Part shown: in pieces, positions 10,764 through 17,949 of the stretch
How positions within the stretch are numbered: the stretch's first letter is position 1
How the letters are laid out: every line of letters starts with the position of its first letter
Assembly: GCF_001447155.2 (NCBI RefSeq)
Contig: NZ_CP014754.1
Coordinates: 186,001-250,000, forward strand
Source of the DNA: Marinobacter sp. LQ44
GTDB taxonomy: Bacteria; Pseudomonadota; Gammaproteobacteria; Pseudomonadales; Oleiphilaceae
Direction: 5' to 3'
DNA length: 64,000 nucleotides
Made by a program: the position numbers and the translations under genes
The notes under the pieces: generated by a model
Told to the model about the DNA's origin: nothing
Seen by the model: only the letters and a program-made list of their open reading frames with translations
The model's database searches: none

Positions 10764-12203
10764 TCAATGGCTGAAATGCACTGTGATTTGCGGGTATTCG
10801 TGTTCGGTTAGTGCGTAGCGGCATGAATCGGCGGCATGGTCAGCAGCAGAGCTGTCTACGTCCTCCGGATTTCTGGGGTCTCGCGGCAAGCTCGGGACGG
10901 TCTGCCACCAGATGGAACAATTGCGGGACACATACAGGCCAGGCATATCTGGCTTTCCAGCGTCCGCCAGTAGTCGGCGCATCTTCTGCCAGCCTGCAAG
11001 GCGACTGCCTTTCCCGGCACGGCGGAAATTTACCCCGGTTCTGCGAAATTCCTCTGCAATGCTTCCGCTCTCTGAGCCCGTACGGTTGAAAATGGCGTCA
11101 TCCGCCACGCCGTCAGCAGGGACGCCCCACCGATGGCACATTGCCTTAATGCGGTCGGCCTGATCTGGGACGGTGAGCCCCATACCGGCATTCAAGTCGT
11201 CTGGGTGTGTGGTGGTTTCCTCGTCCACCAGGATGATCGAGCCACGCGGGTAGAAATATCCGTCCGGGCCTTCACCGCCAGGACTTTTAACGCACAGATA
11301 CGTGACAGACGGCGCGGCTACCCCGAAATCGTGGGACAGGAAGACGCTCCACTTGTCGCGGATCTGGCCAGCGGTGCCCCGGTAGCCTTTCGCATTGCTC
11401 GGGATCTCTGATTGATCTCTGCCGGGGAGGTAGGCCCACGGCTCCACCATGACGCGGTGTTCTTCAATGACGTTGGAGAAGTACGCACCACGCAGGATTG
11501 ACCAGTCACCATCAAGCCATGCCTTGCCCAACTCGGGGTCAGTGGCACATGACGCCATCAGGTTCTTGGCGTAGCGGTCGCGGTCGATGAACTCATTGTC
11601 CCGGTAGGTGCTTGCAATGGTCACGAAGTCAAAGCCGGTGGCCTCGTCGGTGTACGGCTTCCAGGGCGTTTTGAGGGCGTGTCTGCGCACTAGCCACGAA
11701 TGGCCCGTGCCGCCGGGGTTGGCCAGCAGGATAAAGCGGACAGGGACGCCAGCAGGGGCACGCAGGGAGGAGCGGAGACGGTCAACCAGGATGGGACTGT
11801 TGTATTGGCCTGCCTCGTCGACGGCGATATGGGAGAAGGACTTGCCCTGATACTTCTGGAAGTCTGCTTCCCGCTCCATCTGGTCAAGCTGGATGGTCGC
11901 CCCGTTGGGGAACTTGAAGCGGTGCTTCTGGGCATCAAACCGCAAGCCATCGCCGTACACCCCAGTGAAGAAAGAGCGGAACTCGGCCTCCAGATCCTGC
12001 AAGCCAGGAAACGACTTGCGCACCACCAGACAGCGGGCCTGCTCTCCATGCTGTTCACAGTGACGCAGAAAGATTGCCGCCAGCAGGTGAGACTTACCGC
12101 CACCACGGCCACCACCTAAGAACAGATCAAAGGATTCCGGCACGCCCATCGCCTGGGATTGCCACTGACTGAGCTGGTCAGGTCGCTGGTTACTCGCTGC
12201 CAT
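10764..12203 (-). CDS. Phage terminase large subunit (TerL)
   Basis: 479 aa; the ATPase-nuclease motor that packages DNA into proheads. The N-terminal ATPase has a P-loop at about 30-38 (GGGRGGGKS), Walker B with catalytic Glu (HIAVDEAG, Asp129/Glu130) and a coupling motif in LLANPGGTG. The C-terminal RNase H-like nuclease has its acidic residues in SHDFGVAAP (Asp292), GVADDAIF (Asp368/369) and the terminal SSAADHAADSCRYAL. All parts look intact. It overlaps terS by 14 bp. A complete TerL is notable because many satellites carry only TerS and use the helper's TerL. Confidence 0.93.
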   Translation of the reverse strand: MAASNQRPDQLSQWQSQAMGVPESFDLFLGGGRGGGKSHLLAAIFLRHCEQHGEQARCLVVRKSFPGLQDLEAEFRSFFTGVYGDGLRFDAQKHRFKFPNGATIQLDQMEREADFQKYQGKSFSHIAVDEAGQYNSPILVDRLRSSLRAPAGVPVRFILLANPGGTGHSWLVRRHALKTPWKPYTDEATGFDFVTIASTYRDNEFIDRDRYAKNLMASCATDPELGKAWLDGDWSILRGAYFSNVIEEHRVMVEPWAYLPGRDQSEIPSNAKGYRGTAGQIRDKWSVFLSHDFGVAAPSVTYLCVKSPGGEGPDGYFYPRGSIILVDEETTTHPDDLNAGMGLTVPDQADRIKAMCHRWGVPADGVADDAIFNRTGSESGSIAEEFRRTGVNFRRAGKGSRLAGWQKMRRLLADAGKPDMPGLYVSRNCSIWWQTVPSLPRDPRNPEDVDSSAADHAADSCRYALTEHEYPQITVHFSH

Positions 12204-12597
12204 TCGTCAGCTTCTCCTGTTCGACTCTGACAGCCTTCATGTACTCGGCTGGATCAAGGGCGGCGGGTAGGTTGAATACCACACTGACACGCTCTGACGA
12301 GCCCCTGGGCTGCTTCTCGCTCATGCCGTGCCGGACTGCCAGCAGGGTCTGGTTTGCCTTTGTGTCACCCTCCATGGCGCGGGCATAAAGTGCGGACAGC
12401 AGTTGATCCCGTTCAACGGCGAGTGCGTTCTCCCAGATCTCTTTAGAAGGCTTGTGTTCGGTGATGACCTTGCGTAACTGGTCAAGCGGCATCCCGAGTG
12501 CCGTTGCGGCGGCGGATTCGGAGAGCAGGCCATTAGCAGCCATTGCCTCCAGGTGGTTCTTTGCTCCAGCCGGGAGCTTTTCAAACGGTCTGGCCAT
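12190..12597 (-). CDS. Terminase small subunit-like DNA-packaging protein
   Basis: 135 aa. The N-terminal helix-turn-helix-like region (LLSESAAATALGMPLDQLRKVI) is followed by an oligomerisation-type helical core (ALAVERDQLLSALYARAMEGDTKANQTLLAVRHG) and a C-terminal tail likely to contact TerL. It is directly upstream of and overlapping terL. TerS recognises the pac or cos site, so in a satellite it would direct packaging to the element's own DNA. An ATAAGT-N4-ACTTAT inverted repeat sits 13 bp before the ATG. Confidence 0.8.
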   Translation of the reverse strand: MARPFEKLPAGAKNHLEAMAANGLLSESAAATALGMPLDQLRKVITEHKPSKEIWENALAVERDQLLSALYARAMEGDTKANQTLLAVRHGMSEKQPRGSSERVSVVFNLPAALDPAEYMKAVRVEQEKLTNGSE

Positions 12598-12609
12598 GGT
12601 TACGCCTCG

Positions 12610-12625
12610 ATAAGTGGCTACTTAT
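12610..12625. promoter_or_regulatory. Inverted repeat ATAAGT-N4-ACTTAT before terS
   Basis: Perfect 6-bp arms with spacer GGCT, ending 13 bp before the terS start. The string GCTACTTATTG (12617-12627) also occurs at 16070-16080 downstream of int, suggesting one regulator at both places. Confidence 0.4.
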
Positions 12626-12972
12626 TGACCGTTATTGTCTCACAAACTGGCATGAGTTGGTAGGTATTTGGATAGGTAGAAAGAATGGTAACCGACCGAT
12701 AACTGAAAATACTAAGGGGTTGGCGGTGTAGTTAACCGACAAGTCCAGAGCTGGATGGATTTTGCTTGCAGGCTTTGCAGAATTTCGGCCCTACAATCCA
12801 CTGAAACATCATTCCGGGGTTTTTGAGGTTCAAAACTCCAGACATAGAAAACGACGAACCTATAAAAAAAGAAAGAAAGTACACTCTAAAATGCCTATAG
12901 GGATTAAACCCCAGAAACCCCAAAATATAGGGCGTTCTGTTTACCCTTCTCGATTTCTCCAATCTGCTACCC

Positions 12973-13004
12973 CAAAAACCACAAAACCCGACACAAGGCC
13001 GGGT
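12973..13004 (-). terminator. Intrinsic terminator of the satellite replication gene
   Basis: On the minus strand ACCCGG-CCTTGTG-TCGGGT (last pair G-U) is followed by TTTGTGGTTTTTGG. It starts about 18 bp after the stop of the PrimPol/DUF3987 gene and separates that block from terS. Confidence 0.65.
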
Positions 13005-13021
13005 CTGCGGGTTGGTTATGG

Positions 13022-15463
13022 TTAAAGGATTGCGGGGTTAACCTGATAGGCTTTGCTTGGCCTTCCTGGCCCTTGCGGCTTGTTTTCAACCGGCCTGATA
13101 TATCCGCGTTCCGAAAGGATCTGTAACGGCTGCTCCAGTGCGTCGGCCCTATCAAAGCGGCTTTTGTGATTCTGGAAGGCATCGCGGGCGGTAAACTCCT
13201 GCAAGCCGTGGCGCTTGATCCACTTGATAAGAACCTTTGCGGCTTCCGTGTCCGGGTCTGCCGCCATCAGGCCATATACTGCAAGGGCATGGCTTGCGAG
13301 GGCTTCACCAGTGCGAACCGCTGCGCCCATATCATCGGCACTGACGGCGCTGGCCTTGTAGTCCTGACCATGCCGGGCGATATGGAACAGGGCGGCAATC
13401 CGTGCCACTGCTCCGGGCAACTTGCCTGCCCAGTCTCGGCAATGCTCAAACAAGCCGTTTTCGCCCATCTCCGCCTCTACGTCCTGCCAGCATTGTTGCC
13501 AGATCTCGCGAGCCTCGTCGGACAGCTTGATAATGTCCCGTTCCTCCTTGCCCTCACCAGCCGAAAGCAAGGCTTTCACCGTTTCGTAAAAGCTCTGTTC
13601 CGTAAACGCGTCCATACGCTCCCCCTGTCCGCTTCGTGTGCCCAGGTTGGACGGGGGGAGGGCATACAAGAACCGGCCCAGCAGGCCACGGCCTTTGAAC
13701 CCCGGCTTTGTGCTTAGGCTATGCAGTACGTCAGGCTGTACCGCCAGCGCAATCGTTAACCGGGGATTGTCCAGGATGACGGCGGGCTTACTGCCTCTGT
13801 CGATCCTCACAGGGTCGCCAGCATGGCCGTTAAGGTACAGGTCGATATTCGGCACACCTTGGTTATACCGGCCCGCCATCGTCTCAAAAATGCCACCCTC
13901 GGCACTGAGTAAGCCCAGCTCCCCGTTGTTGTGTTCCATCATCGTGCCAAGGTGTTCGGTGGTCACGTCTGACGTATACACGCGAGGCAGCCGCGGCACC
14001 TCCGGTAATTCGGCCTCCATTTCTATTACCTTGTCCATCAGGCTGGCGGCTTTGTGCTCGTCCTTTTCCTTGGCGGCCATCTGGCGCTGTTGCTTGATCC
14101 GCTCCTTTTGCATGGACAGGCGGCTTTCTGCCTTTTTGATCTCCGGCTCCAGGCGTTTGCGATTCTCGCTTTCCCATTGCAGCAATGGTTTCACGGCCCG
14201 CTTGAACTCGGCGGATTTCCGAAGGGCGGGCGGCAAAGCCGTGGCGATCATCAAGTTAATGGGCTCAAAATAACCCGGCTTGATATTCACGTCTGCAAGC
14301 CGTTGGCCTGCCACTGCCAGGACACCTAACGCCAGCATGGCGGGCAGTTCCACCGGGGTTTCAGTCTCACGGCTCGCGGCTTGAGCGTAATTCCTGAGAA
14401 TCGGCGGCCACTCGTTAACGGGCAAGGGCACGGGGGCTGCCGTGTCGAGATCCACCAGCGGTGGCCAGTCGATTGCCGGGGCGGCCTTCTCCTGTTGCTC
14501 CACGATGTAATGAAGGCTCCCGCCGGTTGCGGGCTTGCCGGTGTAATGGCCAAACGACTGATAGGCGGCGCGTGTCTTTTCCTTGTCGTACTTGTCAGAA
14601 CGGCGGCTCCATAGGTCGAATACCGCAAACCCGTGCGGGCCTAGTTCGTACTCGATAGCGGCCCCGACTTTCTGCCAGGTGTCATAGTCCACGCCTTCGC
14701 CATCGTTGCGGATCTGAGTCACAAGGGACAGAACCCGCATGCTGTCCATCCTGTCGCCCTGTGTGGCGCTCTCTGGCGTGCTGTCCGGCGCTTTCTTGTC
14801 AGGGAAATACTCGCGCCCCAGTTCGGTTAAATCCCTGTCCTCGATAGCGAACGGGCTTTCCTCCAGGTGGTGCCCGGTGAAGGTTAGAAAGCGCTTGTCC
14901 TCGTAGAACTCCACTCCTTTGGCTTTACTGTTTCCGGTGTGCCCGCCAAAGGTGCCACGGGCAATAAATCGAAACCCAGAAAGGCCGGGGCTGAACTCCG
15001 TGTAGGTATCCGCTCTCTGGAGAATTTCGACAACGTGTGGCGCTACTTCGCCAGCCTCGTTTATGCAATCGTCGGTATCACCACCGGCAAGCCCGTATTC
15101 CCGATACAGGATGATGCCTACGCCTTGAAGCATGGGTTTTGATTCGGCGTAGTGAATAGCGCGTTCAGCGGTCGTACAGAACCCTTCCTGACTCCATCGT
15201 TCAGAACCGTCAACGGGTGAAACGGGCACCTTGTCCGGCTTCTTGCCGGGTTTCTGTTTCAACTTCCAGGCGCACCAGATGGGAAGCTCTGAGAGCTCCG
15301 GCGGGATTTCCTCCAGGCCGGGTATATGTCTGGCATAAGGGCGGCTGTTCGGTTTTTGAACAGTCATGCTATACTCGGTTTGAGCTTGCCCGCTCTGATT
15401 AGCGCCTTCGCCCCCGTTCAGTTGCCCGCTGTCGGGGGTTGTTCGTTTCTGTAGCTCCACCAT
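13022..15463 (-). CDS. Satellite replication protein: PrimPol-like + PriCT-2 + DUF3987
   Basis: About 813 aa. The N-terminal ~210 residues resemble archaeo-eukaryotic primase/PrimPol domains of phage and plasmid replication proteins: IWCAWKLKQKPGKKPDKVP, an acidic metal-binding motif (GGDTDDC) and VEFYEDKRFLTFTGHHL. The usual SPSGTG-H motif is altered to SPGLSGFRF. A PriCT-2 primase C-terminal domain follows (about 245-320, VDYDTWQKVGAAIEYEL). The remainder is DUF3987, a domain common in mobile-element replication proteins, with a coiled coil (KAESRLSMQKERIKQQR). Start ATG at 15463 overlaps the upstream stop (TAATG) and has a G-rich binding site. Probably primes and starts replication of the element. 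Confidence 0.8.
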   Translation of the reverse strand: MVELQKRTTPDSGQLNGGEGANQSGQAQTEYSMTVQKPNSRPYARHIPGLEEIPPELSELPIWCAWKLKQKPGKKPDKVPVSPVDGSERWSQEGFCTTAERAIHYAESKPMLQGVGIILYREYGLAGGDTDDCINEAGEVAPHVVEILQRADTYTEFSPGLSGFRFIARGTFGGHTGNSKAKGVEFYEDKRFLTFTGHHLEESPFAIEDRDLTELGREYFPDKKAPDSTPESATQGDRMDSMRVLSLVTQIRNDGEGVDYDTWQKVGAAIEYELGPHGFAVFDLWSRRSDKYDKEKTRAAYQSFGHYTGKPATGGSLHYIVEQQEKAAPAIDWPPLVDLDTAAPVPLPVNEWPPILRNYAQAASRETETPVELPAMLALGVLAVAGQRLADVNIKPGYFEPINLMIATALPPALRKSAEFKRAVKPLLQWESENRKRLEPEIKKAESRLSMQKERIKQQRQMAAKEKDEHKAASLMDKVIEMEAELPEVPRLPRVYTSDVTTEHLGTMMEHNNGELGLLSAEGGIFETMAGRYNQGVPNIDLYLNGHAGDPVRIDRGSKPAVILDNPRLTIALAVQPDVLHSLSTKPGFKGRGLLGRFLYALPPSNLGTRSGQGERMDAFTEQSFYETVKALLSAGEGKEERDIIKLSDEAREIWQQCWQDVEAEMGENGLFEHCRDWAGKLPGAVARIAALFHIARHGQDYKASAVSADDMGAAVRTGEALASHALAVYGLMAADPDTEAAKVLIKWIKRHGLQEFTARDAFQNHKSRFDRADALEQPLQILSERGYIRPVENKPQGPGRPSKAYQVNPAIL

Positions 15464-15663
15464 TACGCGCCCCCCTTCACATACGCCACAAGATCCGCCA
15501 GCTTCACGCACTTGCAGCCGGAAACCTCATGCACTGCCAAGGTGCCGTTACTGATTGCGGTTGTGATCTCATGGACAGGGAGCCCCACCAGCCGTGCAGC
15601 GCGGTGAATGGTAAATAGCTCGTCTTTGGTGCCATGGTTGTAGAAGGTGCCGGGAATAGTCAT
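15463..15663 (-). CDS. Small winged-helix/excisionase-like protein (66 aa)
   Basis: The start overlaps the alpA stop (ATGA) and the stop overlaps the primase start (TAATG), so it is translationally coupled on both sides. The core ELFTIHRAARLVGLPVHEITTAISNG resembles a MerR/Xis-type helix-turn-helix with a following wing (GTLAVHEVSGCKCVKLADLVAYV). It probably binds DNA and may act as excisionase or replication regulator. No close family is recognised. Confidence 0.6.
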   Translation of the reverse strand: MTIPGTFYNHGTKDELFTIHRAARLVGLPVHEITTAISNGTLAVHEVSGCKCVKLADLVAYVKGGA

Positions 15664-15845
15664 GCGGACACCTCCTGCTTTGCTTCCCATGCCTCAATAT
15701 CGGAGAGCCGCCAGCGGGTGCTGTTATTGATCTTGATAGGGGCAGGGAAGTTGCCGGATTGTACCCAGCGCCAAGGGGTGGCGCGGTGGACTGAATAGCG
15801 AGTGGCGAGGTCTTTGTCTGAAAGGTATTGCTTACCATTGGTCAT
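15660..15845 (-). CDS. alpA: AlpA-family transcriptional regulator
   Basis: About 61 aa; helix-turn-helix protein of the AlpA/phage_AlpA family: YLSDKDLATRYSVHRATPWRW, then FPAPIKINNSTRWRLSDIEAWEAK. AlpA-like proteins activate integrase or excision genes and are a marker of P4-like and marine satellites. The ATG at 15845 has GGAG 8 nt upstream. It heads the alpA-HTH-primase operon; the 262 bp upstream carry three GGCCCCGCC repeats. Confidence 0.9.
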   Translation of the reverse strand: MTNGKQYLSDKDLATRYSVHRATPWRWVQSGNFPAPIKINNSTRWRLSDIEAWEAKQEVSA

Positions 15846-15929
15846 GTCGGAATCTCCGGCAACCAATGACGCATAAAAAAATGGCGTGTCACTGGCTGCA
15901 AAATCAAGATTGATTTCCGCATCGCCAGT

Positions 15930-16009
15930 GGCCCCGCCACTTTTACGAGTTACCCAGGCTCTCTGTCGCTGACACCGGCCCCGCCGGACCTCCTACCGTT
16001 GGCCCCGCC
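15930..16009. repeat. Three GGCCCCGCC repeats upstream of alpA
   Basis: GGCCCCGCC at 15930-15938, 15977-15985 and 16001-16009, each the centre of a short inverted repeat (AGTGG-CCCCG-CCACT; CCGG-CCCCG-CCGG; TGG-CCCCG-CCA). They may be iterons of a replication origin or operators controlling alpA. Confidence 0.45.
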
Positions 16010-16056
16010 AGTGGTAGAAAGTGGAGCTTATCTCACTCAAGCTGCAATTCTGTTTA

Positions 16057-16074
16057 GTAGCGAAAAACCGCTAC
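16057..16074. repeat. Inverted repeat GTAGCG-N6-CGCTAC
   Basis: Perfect 6-bp arms with loop AAAAAC, 34 bp past the int stop, directly followed by CTACTTATTG which also occurs before terS. There is no T-tract after the hairpin on the minus strand, so a regulator site is as likely as a terminator. Confidence 0.35.
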
Positions 16075-16107
16075 TTATTGCAATGTAACGCATTGTTATT
16101 GAATGCG

Positions 16108-17406
16108 TCAACCTCCTTTTTGTCCTATCGCCACCACCTTGCCGCCTTCCTCCTTTTTGGCCTTGCCGTGGTAGCAATACTGCTCCCAATCCGCCATCAG
16201 TAACCGGCGCTTGTCGATCAATTCAGACCGGGCATAAGCGGCGCGGGTGGCATCGCTGTTAACGTGTGCAAGGGCAAGTTCTGACACCTCGTCAGCGTAT
16301 GCCGTGTGTTCCCGTGCCCAATCCTTGAAGGTGGAGCGGAAACCGTGAGCCGTAACCGGCTGATCCATACGCTTGAGCAGCGCGGACAGGAAGTTATTAG
16401 ACGGAATATCACCCTTTGGGCCTGGGAATATCAGGTCGTCCGGCTTGCCTTGCTCCATACCCTTGAGCAGATCCATGGCCGCATTAGTGAGCGGGACGCG
16501 GTGTTCCTTGCCTGATTTCATGCGGTCAGCGGGCACCGTCCAAACCTTCCGATTGAGGTCGATTTCCTGCCAGGTTACGCCAGCCTTTTTAATCCGTTTA
16601 TCGCCTATTACCTCATTGGTACGGGCGGCGGTCAGAATAAGGAACTCCAGGGCACGGGCGGCGGTGCCGGTGCGTTTCTTCAATGCCTTCATAAAGTCGG
16701 GCATCTGATCCACGGGTAGCGCGGTGTAATGGCTCTTTTTCTTGATCTTCTCCGGGGAGGGGTAAACCTCGTCTAAGTAGCCTTGCCACTTGGCCGGGTT
16801 CTCATTGGAGCGGTAGCCGTGGACAGCGCACCAGCCTAGTATGTTTTCAATCCGTGCCCGGACACGGTTGGCGGTTTCTGTTTTTTCCTGCCAGATCGGA
16901 TCAAGTACGGCCTTGATATGGGGCAGCGATATTTCCCGCACAGGGATAGTGCCAAGGTGGGGCACGGCGTAGGTATTGAGGCTGTTTTCCCATTGCTGAC
17001 GCTGGCGCGGGTTCTTGAACTCCTGAGCCTTCATTTCTATGTATTCGTCCATGGCATCGGCAAAGGTAACTGTACTCAGTCTGGCGGCCTTGAGGGCTCG
17101 TCTAGCGGCCTGCTTTTCTTCTACCGGGTCGATACCTGCCGTGATCTTGTCCCGTGTCTCTCTGGCCTTCTCACGGGCTTGAGCAAGCGTTACATCAGGA
17201 AAGGCACCTAAGCCGATATTACGGCGCTTGCCTGCAATGCGTGTCCGGTAGATCCAGGACTTTGCACCACTGGGGGTTACTTGCAGCAGCAGGCCAGCCA
17301 CACCGCCAACGGGGTGCAATCCGTTATAGGGTTTCCCGTCCTGGCTGACGGCATGGGTCAGTCGTCTGACTTCCGTGGCGCTCAATTCGCGGGCTTTCTT
17401 TGGCAT
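16108..17406 (-). CDS. int: P4-type tyrosine integrase
   Basis: 432 aa. N-terminal DUF4102 arm-binding domain (PYNGLHPVGGVAGLLLQVTP, RRNIGLGAFPDVTLAQAR), a central SAM-like core-binding domain, and a catalytic domain with Arg262 (TAARTNEV), His354-x-x-Arg357 (HGFRSTF), His381 (LAHVNSD) and nucleophile Tyr391 (RAAYARSEL). All catalytic residues are present, so it should be active. It lies beside attR and reads into the element. This integrase class commonly uses tRNA 3' ends, consistent with the tRNA-Ser insertion. Confidence 0.95.
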   Translation of the reverse strand: MPKKARELSATEVRRLTHAVSQDGKPYNGLHPVGGVAGLLLQVTPSGAKSWIYRTRIAGKRRNIGLGAFPDVTLAQAREKARETRDKITAGIDPVEEKQAARRALKAARLSTVTFADAMDEYIEMKAQEFKNPRQRQQWENSLNTYAVPHLGTIPVREISLPHIKAVLDPIWQEKTETANRVRARIENILGWCAVHGYRSNENPAKWQGYLDEVYPSPEKIKKKSHYTALPVDQMPDFMKALKKRTGTAARALEFLILTAARTNEVIGDKRIKKAGVTWQEIDLNRKVWTVPADRMKSGKEHRVPLTNAAMDLLKGMEQGKPDDLIFPGPKGDIPSNNFLSALLKRMDQPVTAHGFRSTFKDWAREHTAYADEVSELALAHVNSDATRAAYARSELIDKRRLLMADWEQYCYHGKAKKEEGGKVVAIGQKGG

Positions 17407-17476
17407 GGCTCATCGTCTCCAGTGCGGGGGTAGAATCCCGGTTTCACCGCCATATTCAGCGGATCAATACCTGACT

Positions 17477-17491
17477 TCCTACCTATCCAAA
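17477..17491 (+). repeat. TCCTACCTATCCAAA site upstream of int
   Basis: Shares 11 bp with 9449-9459 near attL and 13 bp (CTACCTATCCAAA), inverted, with 12667-12679 upstream of terS. It lies about 73 bp before the int start. Candidate integrase arm-type site or shared operator. Confidence 0.4.
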
Positions 17492-17591
17492 ATAACATCA
17501 TTGGAGACTAAAACATGCGACAACATGTTACAAGGGGGAGGGGAGTTTATTTTAAGATCAGCGAGTTACGATAAAAAAGGTCAATTAAAAC

Positions 17592-17609
17592 AGGTGCTTA
17601 TAGGTGCTT
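17592..17609 (+). repeat. Tandem AGGTGCTT repeats beside attR
   Basis: AGGTGCTT at 17592-17599 and 17602-17609, spaced one helical turn apart and ending 8 bp before attR. Such phased repeats are typical of integrase-arm or excisionase sites. Confidence 0.4.
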
Positions 17610-17617
17610 TGTAAGGT

Positions 17618-17633
17618 CTGGCCCACCGCCATT
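17618..17633. repeat. attR core
   Basis: CTGGCCCACCGCCATT, direct repeat of 9384-9399, marking the right end of the element. Confidence 0.85.
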
Positions 17634-17949
17634 CTTCTCCCTGACACCAGTCTTGATACTCCCCAATCGCTACGTTCCACTGCCTACGTAACTTCCTGCG
17701 TACTCATCTTCTTTCTGAATCCAGTACACTGGTTTTAAACCAAATGCCCGTTGTCAGCAGGTGCCTCTATGGATCAGAACCAGATTCCGGAAGCCAAGCA
17801 GGATCGTAAGAACCGGCGCTATGCCGTCTCTGCCAATCGTGGGAGCCCTAGCCATCGGGTGCGTTACGTGGAAACCGGCGGGGCTGCAGTGGATACTGAG
17901 GAGTGCACCTTTTGTCAAACGATTCCCGACCTGGGCCATGCCGGTGGCA
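17634..17949. other. Region between attR and pxpC with no assignable gene
   Basis: 316 bp of what would have been the downstream flank of tRNA-Ser before integration. A plus-strand frame opens at ATG 17769 (MDQNQIPEAKQDRKNRR...) and runs about 90 codons, but it lacks a ribosome binding site, crosses into pxpC antisense and resembles nothing I know. It may be a remnant or non-coding. A short inverted repeat GGTTT-T-AAACC is also present near 17731. Confidence 0.4.

Larger units (their letters stand above)
12598..13021. other. Non-coding region between terS and the replication gene
   Basis: 424 bp, AT-richer than its surroundings. It holds the terS promoter region with an ATAAGT-N4-ACTTAT inverted repeat (12610-12625), a TTTGGATAGGTAG site (12667-12679), an A-rich tract (about 12862-12885) and the terminator of the replication gene. 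Short reading frames here on both strands lack ribosome binding sites and protein-like composition. A replication origin or pac/cos site could be here, but nothing decisive is seen. Confidence 0.5.
9384..17633. mobile_element. Integrative element in tRNA-Ser, probable minimal phage satellite (about 8.2 kb)
   Basis: The 16-bp core CTGGCCCACCGCCATT at the 3' end of tRNA-Ser (9384-9399) recurs at 17618-17633. Between the copies are an integrase next to attR, alpA, a small HTH gene, a PrimPol/DUF3987 replication gene, terS, terL, three unknown small genes and no capsid, tail, portal or lysis gene. All but one gene read on the minus strand in two blocks. Integrase, AlpA, primase and packaging functions without structural genes is the hallmark of phage satellites such as P4-like elements, PICI and the small marine satellites. 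The assignment is inferred from content; the helper phage is unknown. Confidence 0.85.

Noticed and set aside
12732..13025. Small open frames on both strands in the satellite intergenic region
   Set aside because: No ribosome binding sites, the two frames overlap on opposite strands and their sequences look non-coding; a terminator and repeats explain the region.
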